Source: Pontibacter coccineus (GTDB lineage: Bacteria; Bacteroidota; Bacteroidia; Cytophagales; Hymenobacteraceae). Taken from it: a stretch of DNA of 64,000 nt. The notes under the pieces are model-generated. The model worked only from the letters and a program-made list of their open reading frames with translations, did not search any database and was not told where the DNA came from. Made by a program: the position numbers and the translations under genes. This document shows positions 33,461 through 42,836 of the stretch, in pieces (within the stretch, counting starts at the first letter, position 1; each line of letters opens with the position of its first letter). Location: assembly GCF_030546575.1 (NCBI RefSeq), contig NZ_JAUOTN010000002.1, forward strand, positions 124,001-188,000. The letters are read 5' to 3'.

Positions 33461-33742
33461 ATGGAATCAAGATTTACAGAAACGCACCAGAAACTTTCCG
33501 ATGACGGGCATGAGTCGGAATGCGACAAGATTGTCAAGTTATTGGATTTGATGATTGATGGAGAAGCCTCCACTGAAGAACAGTCTTATTTTAATACCCA
33601 TATCGAGGAGTGCGTTCCTTGCTTCGAAAGCCATCAAAAGCAAAAACTCCTCAAAGGGCTTGTATGTGGTCATCTTAAGCGCGTAATTGTGCCGGAAAGC
33701 TTAGCTTTGTCCATTAAAGCCAGAATTCAAGAAACTGTATAA
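33461..33742 (+). CDS. Zinc-finger anti-sigma factor
   Basis: A 93-residue soluble protein with no transmembrane helix. It has His47, Cys51 and Cys54 in HIEECVPC (HxxxCxxC), the ZAS zinc site, plus Cys21. Size, position immediately after the sigma gene and the motif indicate an anti-sigma factor of the RsrA/mycothiol-system type. It likely binds sigma in the cytoplasm and lets go upon thiol oxidation; that is known for the family and inferred here. gmk begins 6 nt after its stop. Confidence 0.88.
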   Translation: MESRFTETHQKLSDDGHESECDKIVKLLDLMIDGEASTEEQSYFNTHIEECVPCFESHQKQKLLKGLVCGHLKRVIVPESLALSIKARIQETV

Positions 33743-33748
33743 CCCCTG

Positions 33749-34333
33749 ATGCAAGGAAAGATCATCATTTTTTCGGCCCCCTCCGGCGCCGGCAAAACTA
33801 CTATTGTAAAGCACCTCTTACAGGTAAACCCGTCACTTGCCTTCTCTATTTCGGCCTGCACACGCGATAAGCGCGGCCGCACCGAGGAAAACGGAAAAGA
33901 CTACTACTTCATAACACCGGAAGAATTCAAGCAGAAGATCGCCAAAGATGAATTCGTGGAGTGGGAAGAGGTATACGAAGGCGCCTTCTACGGCACTTTG
34001 AAATCTGAAATAGAGCGCATCTGGAAGAGTGGCAAACACGTGATATTGGACGTGGATGTAAAAGGAGGACTCAGCATAAAGCATTTTTACAAAGAGAGAG
34101 CACTGGCGGTATTTGTGAAGCCGCCTTCTATAGAGGAACTGGCCAAGCGCCTGCAGGCCCGCAACACCGACTCGGCGTCCAGCATTTCAAGCCGCGTTTT
34201 CAAAGCCGAGTTCGAAATGAAGTTTGAAGACCAGTTTGACAAGGTGATCGTGAATGATAATCTTGGAGACGCCTGCGTGAAAGCAGAAAAACTGGTGAAT
34301 GAGTTTCTGAACGCTGAACCAGCTATCGTATGA
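33749..34333 (+). CDS. gmk: Guanylate kinase
   Basis: Phosphorylates GMP to GDP with ATP. It has 194 residues, normal length. The P-loop is SGAGKT at 12-17; the GMP-binding part includes SACTRDKRGRTEENGKDYYF, with EWEEVYEGAFYGT; the lid has RLQARNTDS. Its stop codon overlaps the nadD start (ATGA), so the two are translationally coupled, in line after the sigma/anti-sigma pair. Confidence 0.97.
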   Translation: MQGKIIIFSAPSGAGKTTIVKHLLQVNPSLAFSISACTRDKRGRTEENGKDYYFITPEEFKQKIAKDEFVEWEEVYEGAFYGTLKSEIERIWKSGKHVILDVDVKGGLSIKHFYKERALAVFVKPPSIEELAKRLQARNTDSASSISSRVFKAEFEMKFEDQFDKVIVNDNLGDACVKAEKLVNEFLNAEPAIV

Positions 34334-34902
34334 AAGTAGGGCTGCTGTTCGGCTCCTTTAACCCCATCCATATCGGGCACCTGATACTGGCCAATTACAT
34401 GGCCACCAACACAGACCTGGATACGGTATGGCTGGTGGTGTCGCCACAGAATCCCTTTAAACCTAGCAACACGCTGCTGCACGAATTCGACCGGTTGCAC
34501 ATGGTGTCGCTGGCTGTGGCCGACAATCCGGATCTCGGGGTGTCGAACATCGAGTTTAACATGCCCAAGCCGAGCTATACCATCGATACGCTCACGTACC
34601 TGCAGGAGAAGTATCCGAGCTACGAGTTTGTGCTGATCATGGGGGAGGACAACCTGCCGCTCTTCCCGAAGTGGAAAAACTCAGAGAAGATATTGGAATA
34701 CCACCGGGTATACGTATACCCGCGCTCCGGCTCCACAACTACCGAGCTGCCCTCTATGCCAAACGTGACTTTTGTTAAAGCCCCTGTGCTGGATATCTCG
34801 GCCACGTTTATCAGGCAGTGCATCAAAGAAGAGAAGTCTATCAAATACATGGTGCCCGACGAAGTGGCGGAATACATTAAGGTACACAAGCTATACCTGT
34901 AG
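34330..34902 (+). CDS. nadD: Nicotinate-nucleotide adenylyltransferase
   Basis: Makes deamido-NAD from nicotinate mononucleotide and ATP. The 190-residue protein has GSFNPIHIGH near residue 8 as the nucleotidyltransferase motif, PQNPFK, the MGEDNL segment in the substrate site and the ISATFIR motif near the C-terminus. It overlaps gmk by four bases (ATGA). A strong terminator follows. Confidence 0.96.
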   Translation: MKVGLLFGSFNPIHIGHLILANYMATNTDLDTVWLVVSPQNPFKPSNTLLHEFDRLHMVSLAVADNPDLGVSNIEFNMPKPSYTIDTLTYLQEKYPSYEFVLIMGEDNLPLFPKWKNSEKILEYHRVYVYPRSGSTTTELPSMPNVTFVKAPVLDISATFIRQCIKEEKSIKYMVPDEVAEYIKVHKLYL

Positions 34903-34918
34903 GTATAGGATAAGCCTT

Positions 34919-34966
34919 AAAAAAGGAGAAGCCCGCTGAACGAACAGCGGGCTTCTCCTTTTTTAA
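34919..34966. terminator. Strong bidirectional terminator (nadD / frr)
   Basis: A 20-bp stem around a 6-nt loop (34939-34944), with A-run on one flank and T-run on the other, between convergent genes. Confidence 0.9.
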
Positions 34967-34982
34967 GGTATGGCGATGAAGC

Positions 34983-35546
34983 CTATACCGTCATGATCTC
35001 TGCTTCTTTCTTGGTCAACAGCTCGTCAATTTTTACGATGTAGCTGTCGGTAATTTTCTGCACTTTGGCCTCCGCGTCACGCACGGCATCCTCAGAAGTC
35101 CCTTCTTTCTGCAGCTTGCGCAGCGAGTCATTCACATCTTTGCGAATGTTACGGATAGCGATCTTGCCACCTTCAGTCTCATTTTTTGCCTGCTTCACCA
35201 GGTCACGGCGACGCTCTTCCGTCAGCGGAGGGATGTTCAGGCGAACGCCGTCGGCCTCTACAAGCGGATTCAGGTTAAGGTCACTGTTCTTGATAGCTTT
35301 GCCGATTTCTGCCACCATCTGCTTTTCCCATGGCTTGATCATCAGGGTGCGGGCGTCCGGAACTGTCACGTTGGCCACCTGGGAGATAGGCGTTGGAGTG
35401 CCGTAGTAATCTACGCGCAGGTCTTCTACCATGGCAGGGGATGCTTTGCCAGCTCTGATTTTGAGCAACTCCGAATTGGTGTGCTGTAATGCTTTCTGCA
35501 TAGACTCCTCGGCTTCGCTGAGGTAAAACTGAATTTCTTCCGTCAT
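34983..35546 (-). CDS. frr: Ribosome recycling factor
   Basis: Splits the post-termination ribosome with EF-G. The 187-residue protein has the usual length and motifs: LLKIRAGKASPAMVEDLRVDYYG near the start, RTLMIKPWEK, LNIPPLTEERR and IRNIRKDVND. It is downstream of pyrH on the same strand, a common pairing. Confidence 0.98.
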   Translation of the reverse strand: MTEEIQFYLSEAEESMQKALQHTNSELLKIRAGKASPAMVEDLRVDYYGTPTPISQVANVTVPDARTLMIKPWEKQMVAEIGKAIKNSDLNLNPLVEADGVRLNIPPLTEERRRDLVKQAKNETEGGKIAIRNIRKDVNDSLRKLQKEGTSEDAVRDAEAKVQKITDSYIVKIDELLTKKEAEIMTV

Positions 35547-35598
35547 ATCAATTTTAGCTTAATAAGGTTCTTCGTGTTATCTTATGTACTGTGATTTG

Positions 35599-36381
35599 CT
35601 AATTTCTGTCAGTTGGTCTGGCGCTCTCAGAAGTCTGGATATTTTCTGCGCCTTCTATTGATTCAACCAGGTCGTCCATGGTTACAAGCGTGCCTATTTT
35701 CTCGCCCTGCACCAGTCGCTTCAGGTTACCTGCCGTGTTCATGTCGAACACAATGATCGGCAGATCGTTTTCCTTACAAAGCGTAAAGGCGGTCATATCC
35801 ATTACGTTCAGCCCTTTTTCAAACACATCCTTAAAGGAGATGCTCGAATAGAAAATGGCGTTCGGGTCTTTCTCCGGATCGGCTGAGTAAATGCCGTCTA
35901 CGCGGGTTCCCTTCAGCACGACATCCGCCTCAATCTCAATCGCACGGAGACTGGCAGCTGAGTCGGTTGTGAAGTAGGGGTTGCCGGTGCCGGCACCGAA
36001 AATGACAACACGTCCTTTTTCGAGGTGGCGTACGGCACGGCGACGGATATAAGGTTCGCATACCTGCTGAATGTTGAGGCCAGAGAGCAAACGGGTATAT
36101 ACACCCAGCTTTTCGAGCGCACTCTGCAAGGCCATGCTGTTGATGACAGTAGCCAGCATGCCCATGTAGTCGCCCTGCACGCGGTCAAGACCCACCTGCT
36201 CAGCCTGAACACCTCTAAAGATGTTGCCTCCACCGATCACAACTGCTACCTCCACGCCAAGTGCGGCTACTTCCTTAATCTCCTGCGAGTACTGCATCAG
36301 TCTGTCTGAATCAATGCCGTACTGTTGTTCTCCCATCAGCGCTTCGCCGCTTAACTTCAGCAATATTCTTTTATACTTCAC
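35599..36381 (-). CDS. pyrH: UMP kinase
   Basis: Phosphorylates UMP to UDP in pyrimidine synthesis. The amino acid kinase fold is seen in [46 protein letters not shown] and [17 protein letters not shown]. At 260 residues it is about 20 longer than usual: the C-terminus adds an acidic/Ser-rich tail after [14 protein letters not shown] that has no recognised role. It precedes frr. Confidence 0.96.
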   Translation of the reverse strand: MKYKRILLKLSGEALMGEQQYGIDSDRLMQYSQEIKEVAALGVEVAVVIGGGNIFRGVQAEQVGLDRVQGDYMGMLATVINSMALQSALEKLGVYTRLLSGLNIQQVCEPYIRRRAVRHLEKGRVVIFGAGTGNPYFTTDSAASLRAIEIEADVVLKGTRVDGIYSADPEKDPNAIFYSSISFKDVFEKGLNVMDMTAFTLCKENDLPIIVFDMNTAGNLKRLVQGEKIGTLVTMDDLVESIEGAENIQTSESARPTDRN

Positions 36382-36465
36382 GGTCGTTTTATAGTAATGT
36401 TAACGTTTATGGTGCTCATGTTGCGGCAAGGCAGTACGTGCTGCCCATCTGGCAACACAAAAAAA

Positions 36466-36963
36466 TTAAAATAGAATCAATATCTGGTTTTTCTCCACGT
36501 TCTGCTTCACGGCTACCTTGATCTCTTTTACTATGCCGTCTCCGGGCGATTTGAGAATGTTTTCCATCTTCATGGCCTCCAGGATCATGATCGGATCTCC
36601 CTTCTTCACTTCCTGGCCCGGCTGCACTTTTATTTCAAGTATCAAACCTGGCATGGGCGCCTTCACATCGTTCACTTTCTGGGCATTGGTATTGCTCATG
36701 CCCAGCTTGTCGAGCAGCAGGTCGAAGCGGTCCTTTGCGCTCACGGTCTGCTTCACGCCGTTTATCTTGAAAGTGAATGTTTTGGCCTGATAGTCAGCCT
36801 CTACCAGCTCTGCGGTATACGACTTATCGTCTTTTATGATGTGGTATCTGTTAGGGCCAAGGGGGGAAATGTCCCAATTGAAAGGTGATCCATTAAGGAG
36901 AATAGCGTCTTTCTGAATATCAACCTGCCATGTCTTGTCGTTAGCGGTTTTTATCTGGAGCAT
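36466..36963 (-). CDS. Biotin carboxyl carrier protein (biotin/lipoyl domain)
   Basis: A 165-residue protein with a beta-rich N-terminal half and a C-terminal biotinyl domain. EAMKMEN puts biotin on Lys132; VKAPMPGLI and VQPGQEVKKGDPIM are the standard surrounding motifs. It would carry CO2 between a biotin carboxylase and a carboxyltransferase (acetyl- or propionyl-CoA type). No such subunits are next to it, so the partner cannot be identified here. It lies near pyrH but 85 nt apart. Confidence 0.9.
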   Translation of the reverse strand: MLQIKTANDKTWQVDIQKDAILLNGSPFNWDISPLGPNRYHIIKDDKSYTAELVEADYQAKTFTFKINGVKQTVSAKDRFDLLLDKLGMSNTNAQKVNDVKAPMPGLILEIKVQPGQEVKKGDPIMILEAMKMENILKSPGDGIVKEIKVAVKQNVEKNQILILF

Positions 36964-37050
36964 CTTTATAAATCAGGTTTTAGAGGCTTAAAGATAATTG
37001 ATTTATCAGAGTAATTTTAGAAATTGAGCTCAAAATTAAAACATTCCATC

Positions 37051-39606
37051 ATGAATCATAGGTTTCTGAGCATAGTTGGCCTTGCCGCCGCTATGGCTTT
37101 TACAGGCGGTTGCAGTGTAAATAAACAAACCAAGGCGACATCTGCCGTTGAGCCAGTTACAGGCAAACCGGCCCCGGTGGTTGCCGAGCCTCCTGTGTGG
37201 GCACCTCAGAACCATGCCTTCAACCCTTCCAAAACCAGGTTGCACGACCTGCTGCACACCAAACTGCGGGTTAGCTTCGATTGGGACAAGCAGTACATGC
37301 ACGGCCTCGCGGAGCTTACCCTCAAACCCTATTTCTATCCGCAGCGCCAGCTCGTGCTCGATGCCAAGGGCTTCGATATACACAGCGTGAATCTGATGCA
37401 GGATGATGCTGAAGCGAAAGAGCTCCAGTATACCTACGATGGGATGAAGCTGACGATTGACCTGGGCAAGTCCTATACCCGCGACGACAAGTATACCCTG
37501 GAGATAGATTATACAGCCAAGCCGAACGAATTGGCTGTGGGTGGAAGTGATGCCATCACCCAGGACAAAGGACTGTACTTCATCAACCCGAAAGGGGAGG
37601 AGCCGAACAAACCACGTCAGATCTGGACACAGGGCGAGACAGAGGCCAATTCAGCCTGGTTCCCGACGATTGACTCTCCCAACGAGCGCATGACGCAGGA
37701 AATTTACATCACGGTAGATCAGAAATACACCACGCTCTCCAACGGCACTTTTATCTACTCGCGCAAAAACGCGAATGGCACCAAAACCGATTACTGGAAA
37801 ATGGAGCAGCCGCATGCGCCTTACCTGGCCATGATGGCAATAGGGGAGTATGCTGTGGTGAAAGACAAGTGGCGCGACCTGGAAGTCGATTACTATGTGG
37901 AACCGGCCTATGAGAAAAACGCCAGGAAAATATTCGGCAACACGCCCGAAATGCTTGAGTTCTTCTCCAAGAGGTTAGGGATGGATTACCCATGGTCGAA
38001 ATACTCGCAGGTGGTCGTGCGCGACTTCGTGTCGGGGGCCATGGAAAACACGTCCGCCTCTACCTTTATGGAGGATCTGCAGCTGAACGAGCGGGAGTTG
38101 CTGGACAAGAATTGGGATGGCATCATTGCGCATGAGCTGTTCCACCATTGGTTTGGCAACTATGTCACCACCGAGTCATGGGCCAACCTGCCGCTCAACG
38201 AGGCCTTTGCCAACTATTCGGAGTTCCTGTGGACAGAGCACAAGTATGGCGCTGACGAAGCCGCCCTTCATCACCTCGATGAATTGGGACAGTACCTTGA
38301 GGAAGCCAACACGAAACGAGAGCCCCTGATCCGCTACCGCTATGCCGACCGCGAAGACATGTTCGACAGCCACTCCTACGCCAAAGGGGGGCGGGTGCTG
38401 CACATGCTGCGCAAATACGTGGGTGACGAAGCCTTCTTCGCCTCGCTCAACCGCTACCTCACGAAAAATAAATTCTCGGATGTGGAGGTGGCCGAATTGC
38501 GCATGGCCTTCGAGGACACGACCGGGGAAGACCTGATGTGGTTCTTTGACCAGTGGTTTATGCGGGCTGGCCATCCGGAGCTGAAAGTAAGCCATACCTA
38601 TCAGAATGGCGCGCTTAAGCTGCAGGTATGGCAGCAACAAGACACCCTTTACCAACCGGTATACAGGTTGCCCCTGAAAGTAGCGATTTGGGAGAACGGG
38701 AAAAAAACCGAGCATGCTATCGAGATCACGAAAGCCAACCAGGTTTTCACCTTGCCAGCCAGCACAGAGCCTCAGCTAGTGCTGTTCGATAGCGAGCAGC
38801 AGTTACTCGGTACGGTGGAGCACACGAAGACGACAGGGGAGCTGGTGTTCCAATTTAAAAACGCAAAGGCTTTGGCTCTCCGATTAGGAGCATTAGAGGA
38901 ACTGGGGCAGGAGTTGGGCCAGCAGGAGATGGCAACGCTGCTGCAGGGCGCTCTGAAGGACAACTTCTGGGCAATTCGAAATCTGGCCCTGGACGTAGCA
39001 GGGCGTTTGCCGGCTAAGCATACCGAATCCCTGGAGCCGATCGTGCAGCGCATGGCAGAAAGCGATAAGAAAGGGGAGGTGAGAGCGGGCGCGATCATGC
39101 TGCTGTCCGAGTGGGGTGAAGATGAATACACTGACCTGTACAAAGCAGCGATGCGGGATAGTTCATACAAGGTAGCGGCGGCAGGTATACTGAGTTACGC
39201 CATGACCGAGGCGCCGGACATCAACCAACGCCTGGCTGCTTTTGAAAAAGAGACAAACGAAGAGATTGTGCTGGCACTGGCTTCTTACTATGCCGTGAAA
39301 GGAGGCCCGGGAAAGTACGATTGGTTCATGAAACAGATGAAAGGAGCCAAAGGATCAGGGCTGTACTATTTGCTGCAAAGCTACGGGGCCTTTATGGCAG
39401 TGAACCCGGAAGCCTATAAGCCAGAAGCGATCAGCATGCTTTCAGAAATGGCACAGAATCATCCAATGTATTTCGTGCGCATGGCTGCCTTTCAGACACT
39501 TATGGTGCATTCAGAGCGTCCCGAGATAATAGACTTGCTCAAAGAAATAAGAGCGAACGAAAAGGATAAAAGGCTTCTGGAACTGTATAATCAGGTATCG
39601 TTGTAA
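37051..39606 (+). CDS. M1 family aminopeptidase lipoprotein
   Basis: An 851-residue zinc aminopeptidase. The signal peptide ends in a lipobox at Cys21 (TGGC), so it is probably periplasmic or on the surface. The substrate motif GAMEN is at 329-333; the zinc site HExxH is His361-Glu362-His365 with Glu384 in NEAF as third ligand. The C-terminal 250 residues are helical repeats resembling HEAT (NAKALALRLGALEELGQ, VRAGAIMLLSEW). ATG 37051 is chosen for the signal peptide; an upstream TTG would add nine residues. Probably degrades peptides for nutrition. Confidence 0.93.
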   Translation: MNHRFLSIVGLAAAMAFTGGCSVNKQTKATSAVEPVTGKPAPVVAEPPVWAPQNHAFNPSKTRLHDLLHTKLRVSFDWDKQYMHGLAELTLKPYFYPQRQLVLDAKGFDIHSVNLMQDDAEAKELQYTYDGMKLTIDLGKSYTRDDKYTLEIDYTAKPNELAVGGSDAITQDKGLYFINPKGEEPNKPRQIWTQGETEANSAWFPTIDSPNERMTQEIYITVDQKYTTLSNGTFIYSRKNANGTKTDYWKMEQPHAPYLAMMAIGEYAVVKDKWRDLEVDYYVEPAYEKNARKIFGNTPEMLEFFSKRLGMDYPWSKYSQVVVRDFVSGAMENTSASTFMEDLQLNERELLDKNWDGIIAHELFHHWFGNYVTTESWANLPLNEAFANYSEFLWTEHKYGADEAALHHLDELGQYLEEANTKREPLIRYRYADREDMFDSHSYAKGGRVLHMLRKYVGDEAFFASLNRYLTKNKFSDVEVAELRMAFEDTTGEDLMWFFDQWFMRAGHPELKVSHTYQNGALKLQVWQQQDTLYQPVYRLPLKVAIWENGKKTEHAIEITKANQVFTLPASTEPQLVLFDSEQQLLGTVEHTKTTGELVFQFKNAKALALRLGALEELGQELGQQEMATLLQGALKDNFWAIRNLALDVAGRLPAKHTESLEPIVQRMAESDKKGEVRAGAIMLLSEWGEDEYTDLYKAAMRDSSYKVAAAGILSYAMTEAPDINQRLAAFEKETNEEIVLALASYYAVKGGPGKYDWFMKQMKGAKGSGLYYLLQSYGAFMAVNPEAYKPEAISMLSEMAQNHPMYFVRMAAFQTLMVHSERPEIIDLLKEIRANEKDKRLLELYNQVSL

Positions 39607-39645
39607 GGCAACAATAAAAAAAAGTGAATTATTTTACAGAGAATA

Positions 39646-39676
39646 TTTGACTGGAAAGAAAAAGCGCTTAATTTTG
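39646..39676 (+). promoter_or_regulatory. Promoter of tRNA-tuf unit
   Basis: -33 TTTG at 39646-39649, 19-nt spacer, -7 TAATTTTG at 39669-39676. It is a textbook Bacteroidota housekeeping promoter about 86 nt before tRNA-Tyr. Confidence 0.78.
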
Positions 39677-39761
39677 CATCTCCTTAGAACAAGCAGGCAG
39701 CTGAAAAGCAGTTTTGATGCGCTAAGGGGAGACTGAAAAAGTCAGTCTGGTTAGATATTTC

Positions 39762-39844
39762 GGGGAGATTCCAGAGCGGCCAAATGGAACGGACTGTAAC
39801 TCCGTTAGTGTAAACTTTCGCAGGTTCGAATCCTGCTCTCCCCA
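39762..39844 (+). tRNA. tRNA-Tyr (GTA)
   Basis: An 83-nt type II tRNA. Acceptor GGGGAGA/TCTCCCC with discriminator A, anticodon loop CTGTAAC, long variable arm and TTCGAAT T-loop. CCA is not encoded. First gene of the tRNA-tuf transcript. Confidence 0.95.
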
Positions 39845-39884
39845 CATTTAAGACCACGCTTTTTAATGGTTTGCTGCATTAGAA

Positions 39885-39957
39885 GCGGGAGTAGCTCAGT
39901 TGGTAGAGCGATAGCCTTCCAAGCTATAGGCCGCGAGTTCGACCCTCGTCTCCCGCT
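39885..39957 (+). tRNA. tRNA-Gly (TCC)
   Basis: A 73-nt tRNA: acceptor GCGGGAG/CTCCCGC, anticodon loop CTTCCAA, T-arm GAGTTCGACCCTC. The 40-nt gap to tRNA-Tyr holds no gene. Confidence 0.95.
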
Positions 39958-40068
39958 CATAAGCAATCCGCGTGCTGCTTATCAATTATGGGTTGATTTT
40001 GAAGGAATTTCATGCAGATGGATTTCCTTTTTAGTATAAACTCATTTTTAAGATAAGTGATGGAAAAA

Positions 40069-40140
40069 GCCGACGTAGCTCAGGGGTAGAGTACTTCCTT
40101 GGTAAGGAAGGGGTCGTGGGTTCAATTCCCATCGTTGGCT
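40069..40140 (+). tRNA. tRNA-Thr (GGT)
   Basis: A 72-nt tRNA: acceptor GCCGACG/CGTTGGC, anticodon loop TTGGTAA, T-loop TTCAATT. It lies 69 nt before tuf. Confidence 0.95.
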
Positions 40141-40209
40141 CAAAGTCCGTTACGTGTATAATTAACGCAACATACTTAAACGTTTTAACCTTAATTTAAT
40201 TATTATACA

Positions 40210-41397
40210 ATGGCTAAAGAAACATTTGACCGTTCCAAACCGCACGTAAACATCGGTACTATCGGTCACGTTGACCACGGCAAAACAACTTTGACTGCTG
40301 CCATTACAACAGTTTTGGCTAAGAAAGGTCTTGCTACACTTCGCGACTTCTCTTCTATTGATAACGCTCCAGAAGAAAAAGAAAGAGGTATTACAATCAA
40401 TACTTCTCACGTAGAATACGCAACTGAGAACCGTCACTATGCTCACGTTGACTGCCCAGGTCACGCTGACTACGTGAAGAACATGGTTACAGGTGCTGCC
40501 CAGATGGACGGCGCTATCCTTGTGGTTGCTGCAACTGACGGCCCAATGCCACAGACGCGTGAGCACATCCTTCTTGCTCGTCAGGTAGGTGTTCCTCAGC
40601 TGGTAGTATTCATGAACAAAGTGGACATGGTGGACGATCCGGAGCTTCTTGAGCTTGTTGAGATGGAAATCCGTGAACTGCTTTCTTTCTATGACTTCGA
40701 CGGTGACAACATCCCGGTTATTCAGGGTTCAGCTCTTGGTGGCTTGAACGGTGATGACAAGTGGGTGAAGACTATCGAGGAGTTGATGGCTGCAGTTGAT
40801 AGCTGGATTCCAATCCCTGCTCGTCTGACTGACCTTCCATTCTTGATGCCAGTAGAGGACGTGTTCTCAATCACTGGTCGTGGTACTGTAGCTACAGGCC
40901 GTATCGAGCGTGGTGTGATCAACTCAGGTGAAGCAGTAGAAATCCTTGGTATGGGTGCTGAGAACCTTAAGTCAGTAGTTACTGGTGTTGAGATGTTCCG
41001 CAAAATCCTTGACAGAGGTGAAGCTGGTGACAACGTAGGTCTTCTGCTCCGTGGTATAGAGAAAACTGATATCCGTCGTGGTATGGTTATCTGTAAGCCA
41101 GGTTCTGTGAAGCCTCACACGAAATTCAAAGCTGAGGTTTACGTTCTTTCTAAAGAAGAAGGTGGCCGTCACACGCCATTCTTCAACAAGTACCGTCCAC
41201 AGTTCTACTTCAGAACGACAGACGTTACTGGTGAGATCATGCTGCCAGAAGGCGTAGAAATGGTTATGCCTGGTGATAACATCACTATCGATGTAACTTT
41301 GATCAACGCTGTGGCGATGGAAAAAGGCCTTCGTTTCGCTATCCGTGAGGGTGGTAGAACAGTAGGTGCCGGTCAGGTAACTGAAATCATTGCCTAA
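40210..41397 (+). CDS. tuf: Elongation factor Tu
   Basis: Delivers aminoacyl-tRNA to the ribosome. 395 residues; [11 protein letters not shown] near residue 20, [19 protein letters not shown] and the NKVD guanine motif are intact. It is preceded by three tRNA genes and followed by a terminator and tRNA-Trp-secE-nusG, the standard arrangement in this phylum. Codon use is shifted to favoured, A+T-richer codons relative to the first 40 kb, as expected for high expression. Confidence 0.99.
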   Translation: MAKETFDRSKPHVNIGTIGHVDHGKTTLTAAITTVLAKKGLATLRDFSSIDNAPEEKERGITINTSHVEYATENRHYAHVDCPGHADYVKNMVTGAAQMDGAILVVAATDGPMPQTREHILLARQVGVPQLVVFMNKVDMVDDPELLELVEMEIRELLSFYDFDGDNIPVIQGSALGGLNGDDKWVKTIEELMAAVDSWIPIPARLTDLPFLMPVEDVFSITGRGTVATGRIERGVINSGEAVEILGMGAENLKSVVTGVEMFRKILDRGEAGDNVGLLLRGIEKTDIRRGMVICKPGSVKPHTKFKAEVYVLSKEEGGRHTPFFNKYRPQFYFRTTDVTGEIMLPEGVEMVMPGDNITIDVTLINAVAMEKGLRFAIREGGRTVGAGQVTEIIA

Positions 41398-41405
41398 ATA
41401 ATATT

Positions 41406-41450
41406 AAACAAGCCCGTTTCTGGAATCTTTTTCGGGAACGGGTTTGTTTT
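41406..41450 (+). terminator. tuf terminator
   Basis: A 13-bp stem (AAACAAGCCCGTT / AACGGGTTTGTTT, with a G-T pair) with an 18-nt loop and T-rich tail. Its 3' arm overlaps the next promoter's -33 element. Confidence 0.8.
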
Positions 41451-41473
41451 TAATATTCTTTTAAATAAATTTG
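41443..41473 (+). promoter_or_regulatory. Promoter of tRNA-Trp-secE-nusG unit
   Basis: -33 TTTG at 41443-41446, 19-nt spacer, -7 TAAATTTG at 41466-41473, followed by tRNA-Trp at 41505. Confidence 0.72.
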
Positions 41474-41504
41474 CACTCCAATTAAAATTGGTGTGCATTT
41501 TTTT

Positions 41505-41577
41505 ACGGGTGTAGCTCAATTGGTAGAGTAGTGGTCTCCAAAACCATTGGCTGGGAGTTCGAGTCTCTCCACCCGTG
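41505..41577 (+). tRNA. tRNA-Trp (CCA)
   Basis: A 73-nt tRNA: acceptor ACGGGTG/CACCCGT with discriminator G, anticodon loop CTCCAAA, T-arm GAGTTCGAGTCTC. Followed by secE after 28 nt. Confidence 0.95.
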
Positions 41578-41605
41578 CAATATTTAATTTATTAAAGCGA
41601 AGGCA

Positions 41606-41797
41606 ATGAGCAAAGTAAAAGGCTACATAGACGAGACAGTGGAGGAAATGAAAAACAAAGTTTCATGGCCTGCATATTCTGAACTACAGAATAGTTCGAT
41701 ATTGGTGCTGATCGGGTCTTTGATATTTGCGCTGGTTGTCGGAGCTATGGATTTTGTTTTTGACTCTACGCTGTCTTGGTTTTACAACCAGTTTTAA
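41606..41797 (+). CDS. secE: Preprotein translocase subunit SecE
   Basis: The small essential subunit of the SecYEG channel. 63 residues with the single C-terminal transmembrane helix (ILVLIGSLIFALVVGAMDFVF) preceded by the conserved amphipathic EEMKNKVSWP segment. Normal length for the short bacterial form. nusG follows in 9 nt. Confidence 0.95.
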   Translation: MSKVKGYIDETVEEMKNKVSWPAYSELQNSSILVLIGSLIFALVVGAMDFVFDSTLSWFYNQF

Positions 41798-41806
41798 TCG
41801 AAGTCT

Positions 41807-42364
41807 ATGGCTGATTTAAAATGGTATGTGGTTCGCGCAGTTAGCGGGCAGGAGAAAAAAGCAAAAGCGTACCTTGAGAACGAAGTTGTAAGGCAAAATC
41901 TGGGAGAGTATGTTCCCCAAGTACTTATACCGGCCGAAAAGGTGTATGAGATGCGGGGCGGGAAGAAAAAGATCAGAGAAAGAAACTTTTTCCCGGGTTA
42001 TGTACTTGTACAGGCTGACCTTTCGCATGGTGAAGCTGAGCACATCATCATTAGCACACCAGGCGTTATTGGTTTCCTTGGATCAAACGAGGGAGGCCAG
42101 AATAAAAAGCCGGTTCCACTGCGCCAGACAGAAGTAAACAGAATACTGGGTACTGTTGACGAGGCAGAGGAGCAAGCAGAAGTATTGGATACTCCATTCT
42201 TAGTTGGAGAAATGGTGAAAGTGATGGACGGTCCTTTCAGTGGATTCTCAGGTACTGTGGAGGAAGTGTTCGAAGAACGTAAGAAACTCAACGTTATGGT
42301 AAAAATATTCGGCCGTAACACACCAGTTGAGTTGAATTATATGCAGGTAGAAAAAGAATCGTAG
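41807..42364 (+). CDS. nusG: Transcription antitermination factor NusG
   Basis: Binds RNA polymerase and aids elongation and coupling with ribosomes. 185 residues: NGN domain (KWYVVRAVSGQEKKAKAYLE, NFFPGYVLV) and a C-terminal KOW domain (VGEMVKVMDGPFSGFSGTVEEV). Follows secE and precedes rplK, the usual order. Confidence 0.97.
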   Translation: MADLKWYVVRAVSGQEKKAKAYLENEVVRQNLGEYVPQVLIPAEKVYEMRGGKKKIRERNFFPGYVLVQADLSHGEAEHIIISTPGVIGFLGSNEGGQNKKPVPLRQTEVNRILGTVDEAEEQAEVLDTPFLVGEMVKVMDGPFSGFSGTVEEVFEERKKLNVMVKIFGRNTPVELNYMQVEKES

Positions 42365-42376
42365 TAAATACAAATA

Positions 42377-42820
42377 ATGGCAAAGGAAATAAAAGGTTAC
42401 CTGAAACTTCAGGTAAAGGGAGGTGCCGCGAACCCATCGCCACCGATTGGACCTGCACTTGGTTCTAAAGGTCTTAACATCATGGAGTTCTGTAAGCAGT
42501 TTAATGCTAGAACACAGGATAAGCCGGGACAAGTGTTACCAGTGTTGATTACAATATACGCAGATAAGTCTTTTGACTTCGTTATTAAGACGCCGCCTGC
42601 TCCAGTATTGTTAATGGATGCTGCTAAGATTAAGGGAGGTTCTAAAGAGCCTAACCGTAACAAAGTGGGTTCAGTTACATGGGATCAGGTAAGAGAGATT
42701 GCAGAGCTGAAAATGCCAGACTTGAATGCATTCAAACTGGAGGCCGCTATGAAAATGGTAGCCGGTACAGCGAGAAGCATGGGCATAACAGTGTCTGGAA
42801 ACGCTCCGTGGAACGAATAA
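42377..42820 (+). CDS. rplK: 50S ribosomal protein L11
   Basis: 147 residues with the conserved [22 protein letters not shown] motif near the N-terminus and SMGITVSG near the end. Part of the L7/L12 stalk base bound to 23S rRNA. Follows nusG by 12 nt. Confidence 0.98.
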   Translation: MAKEIKGYLKLQVKGGAANPSPPIGPALGSKGLNIMEFCKQFNARTQDKPGQVLPVLITIYADKSFDFVIKTPPAPVLLMDAAKIKGGSKEPNRNKVGSVTWDQVREIAELKMPDLNAFKLEAAMKMVAGTARSMGITVSGNAPWNE

Positions 42821-42836
42821 TAAGAGTTAAAGGATA

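Noticed and set aside
39845..40068. Further tRNA genes between the three found
   Set aside because: The spacers contain no additional cloverleaf or T-arm consensus.
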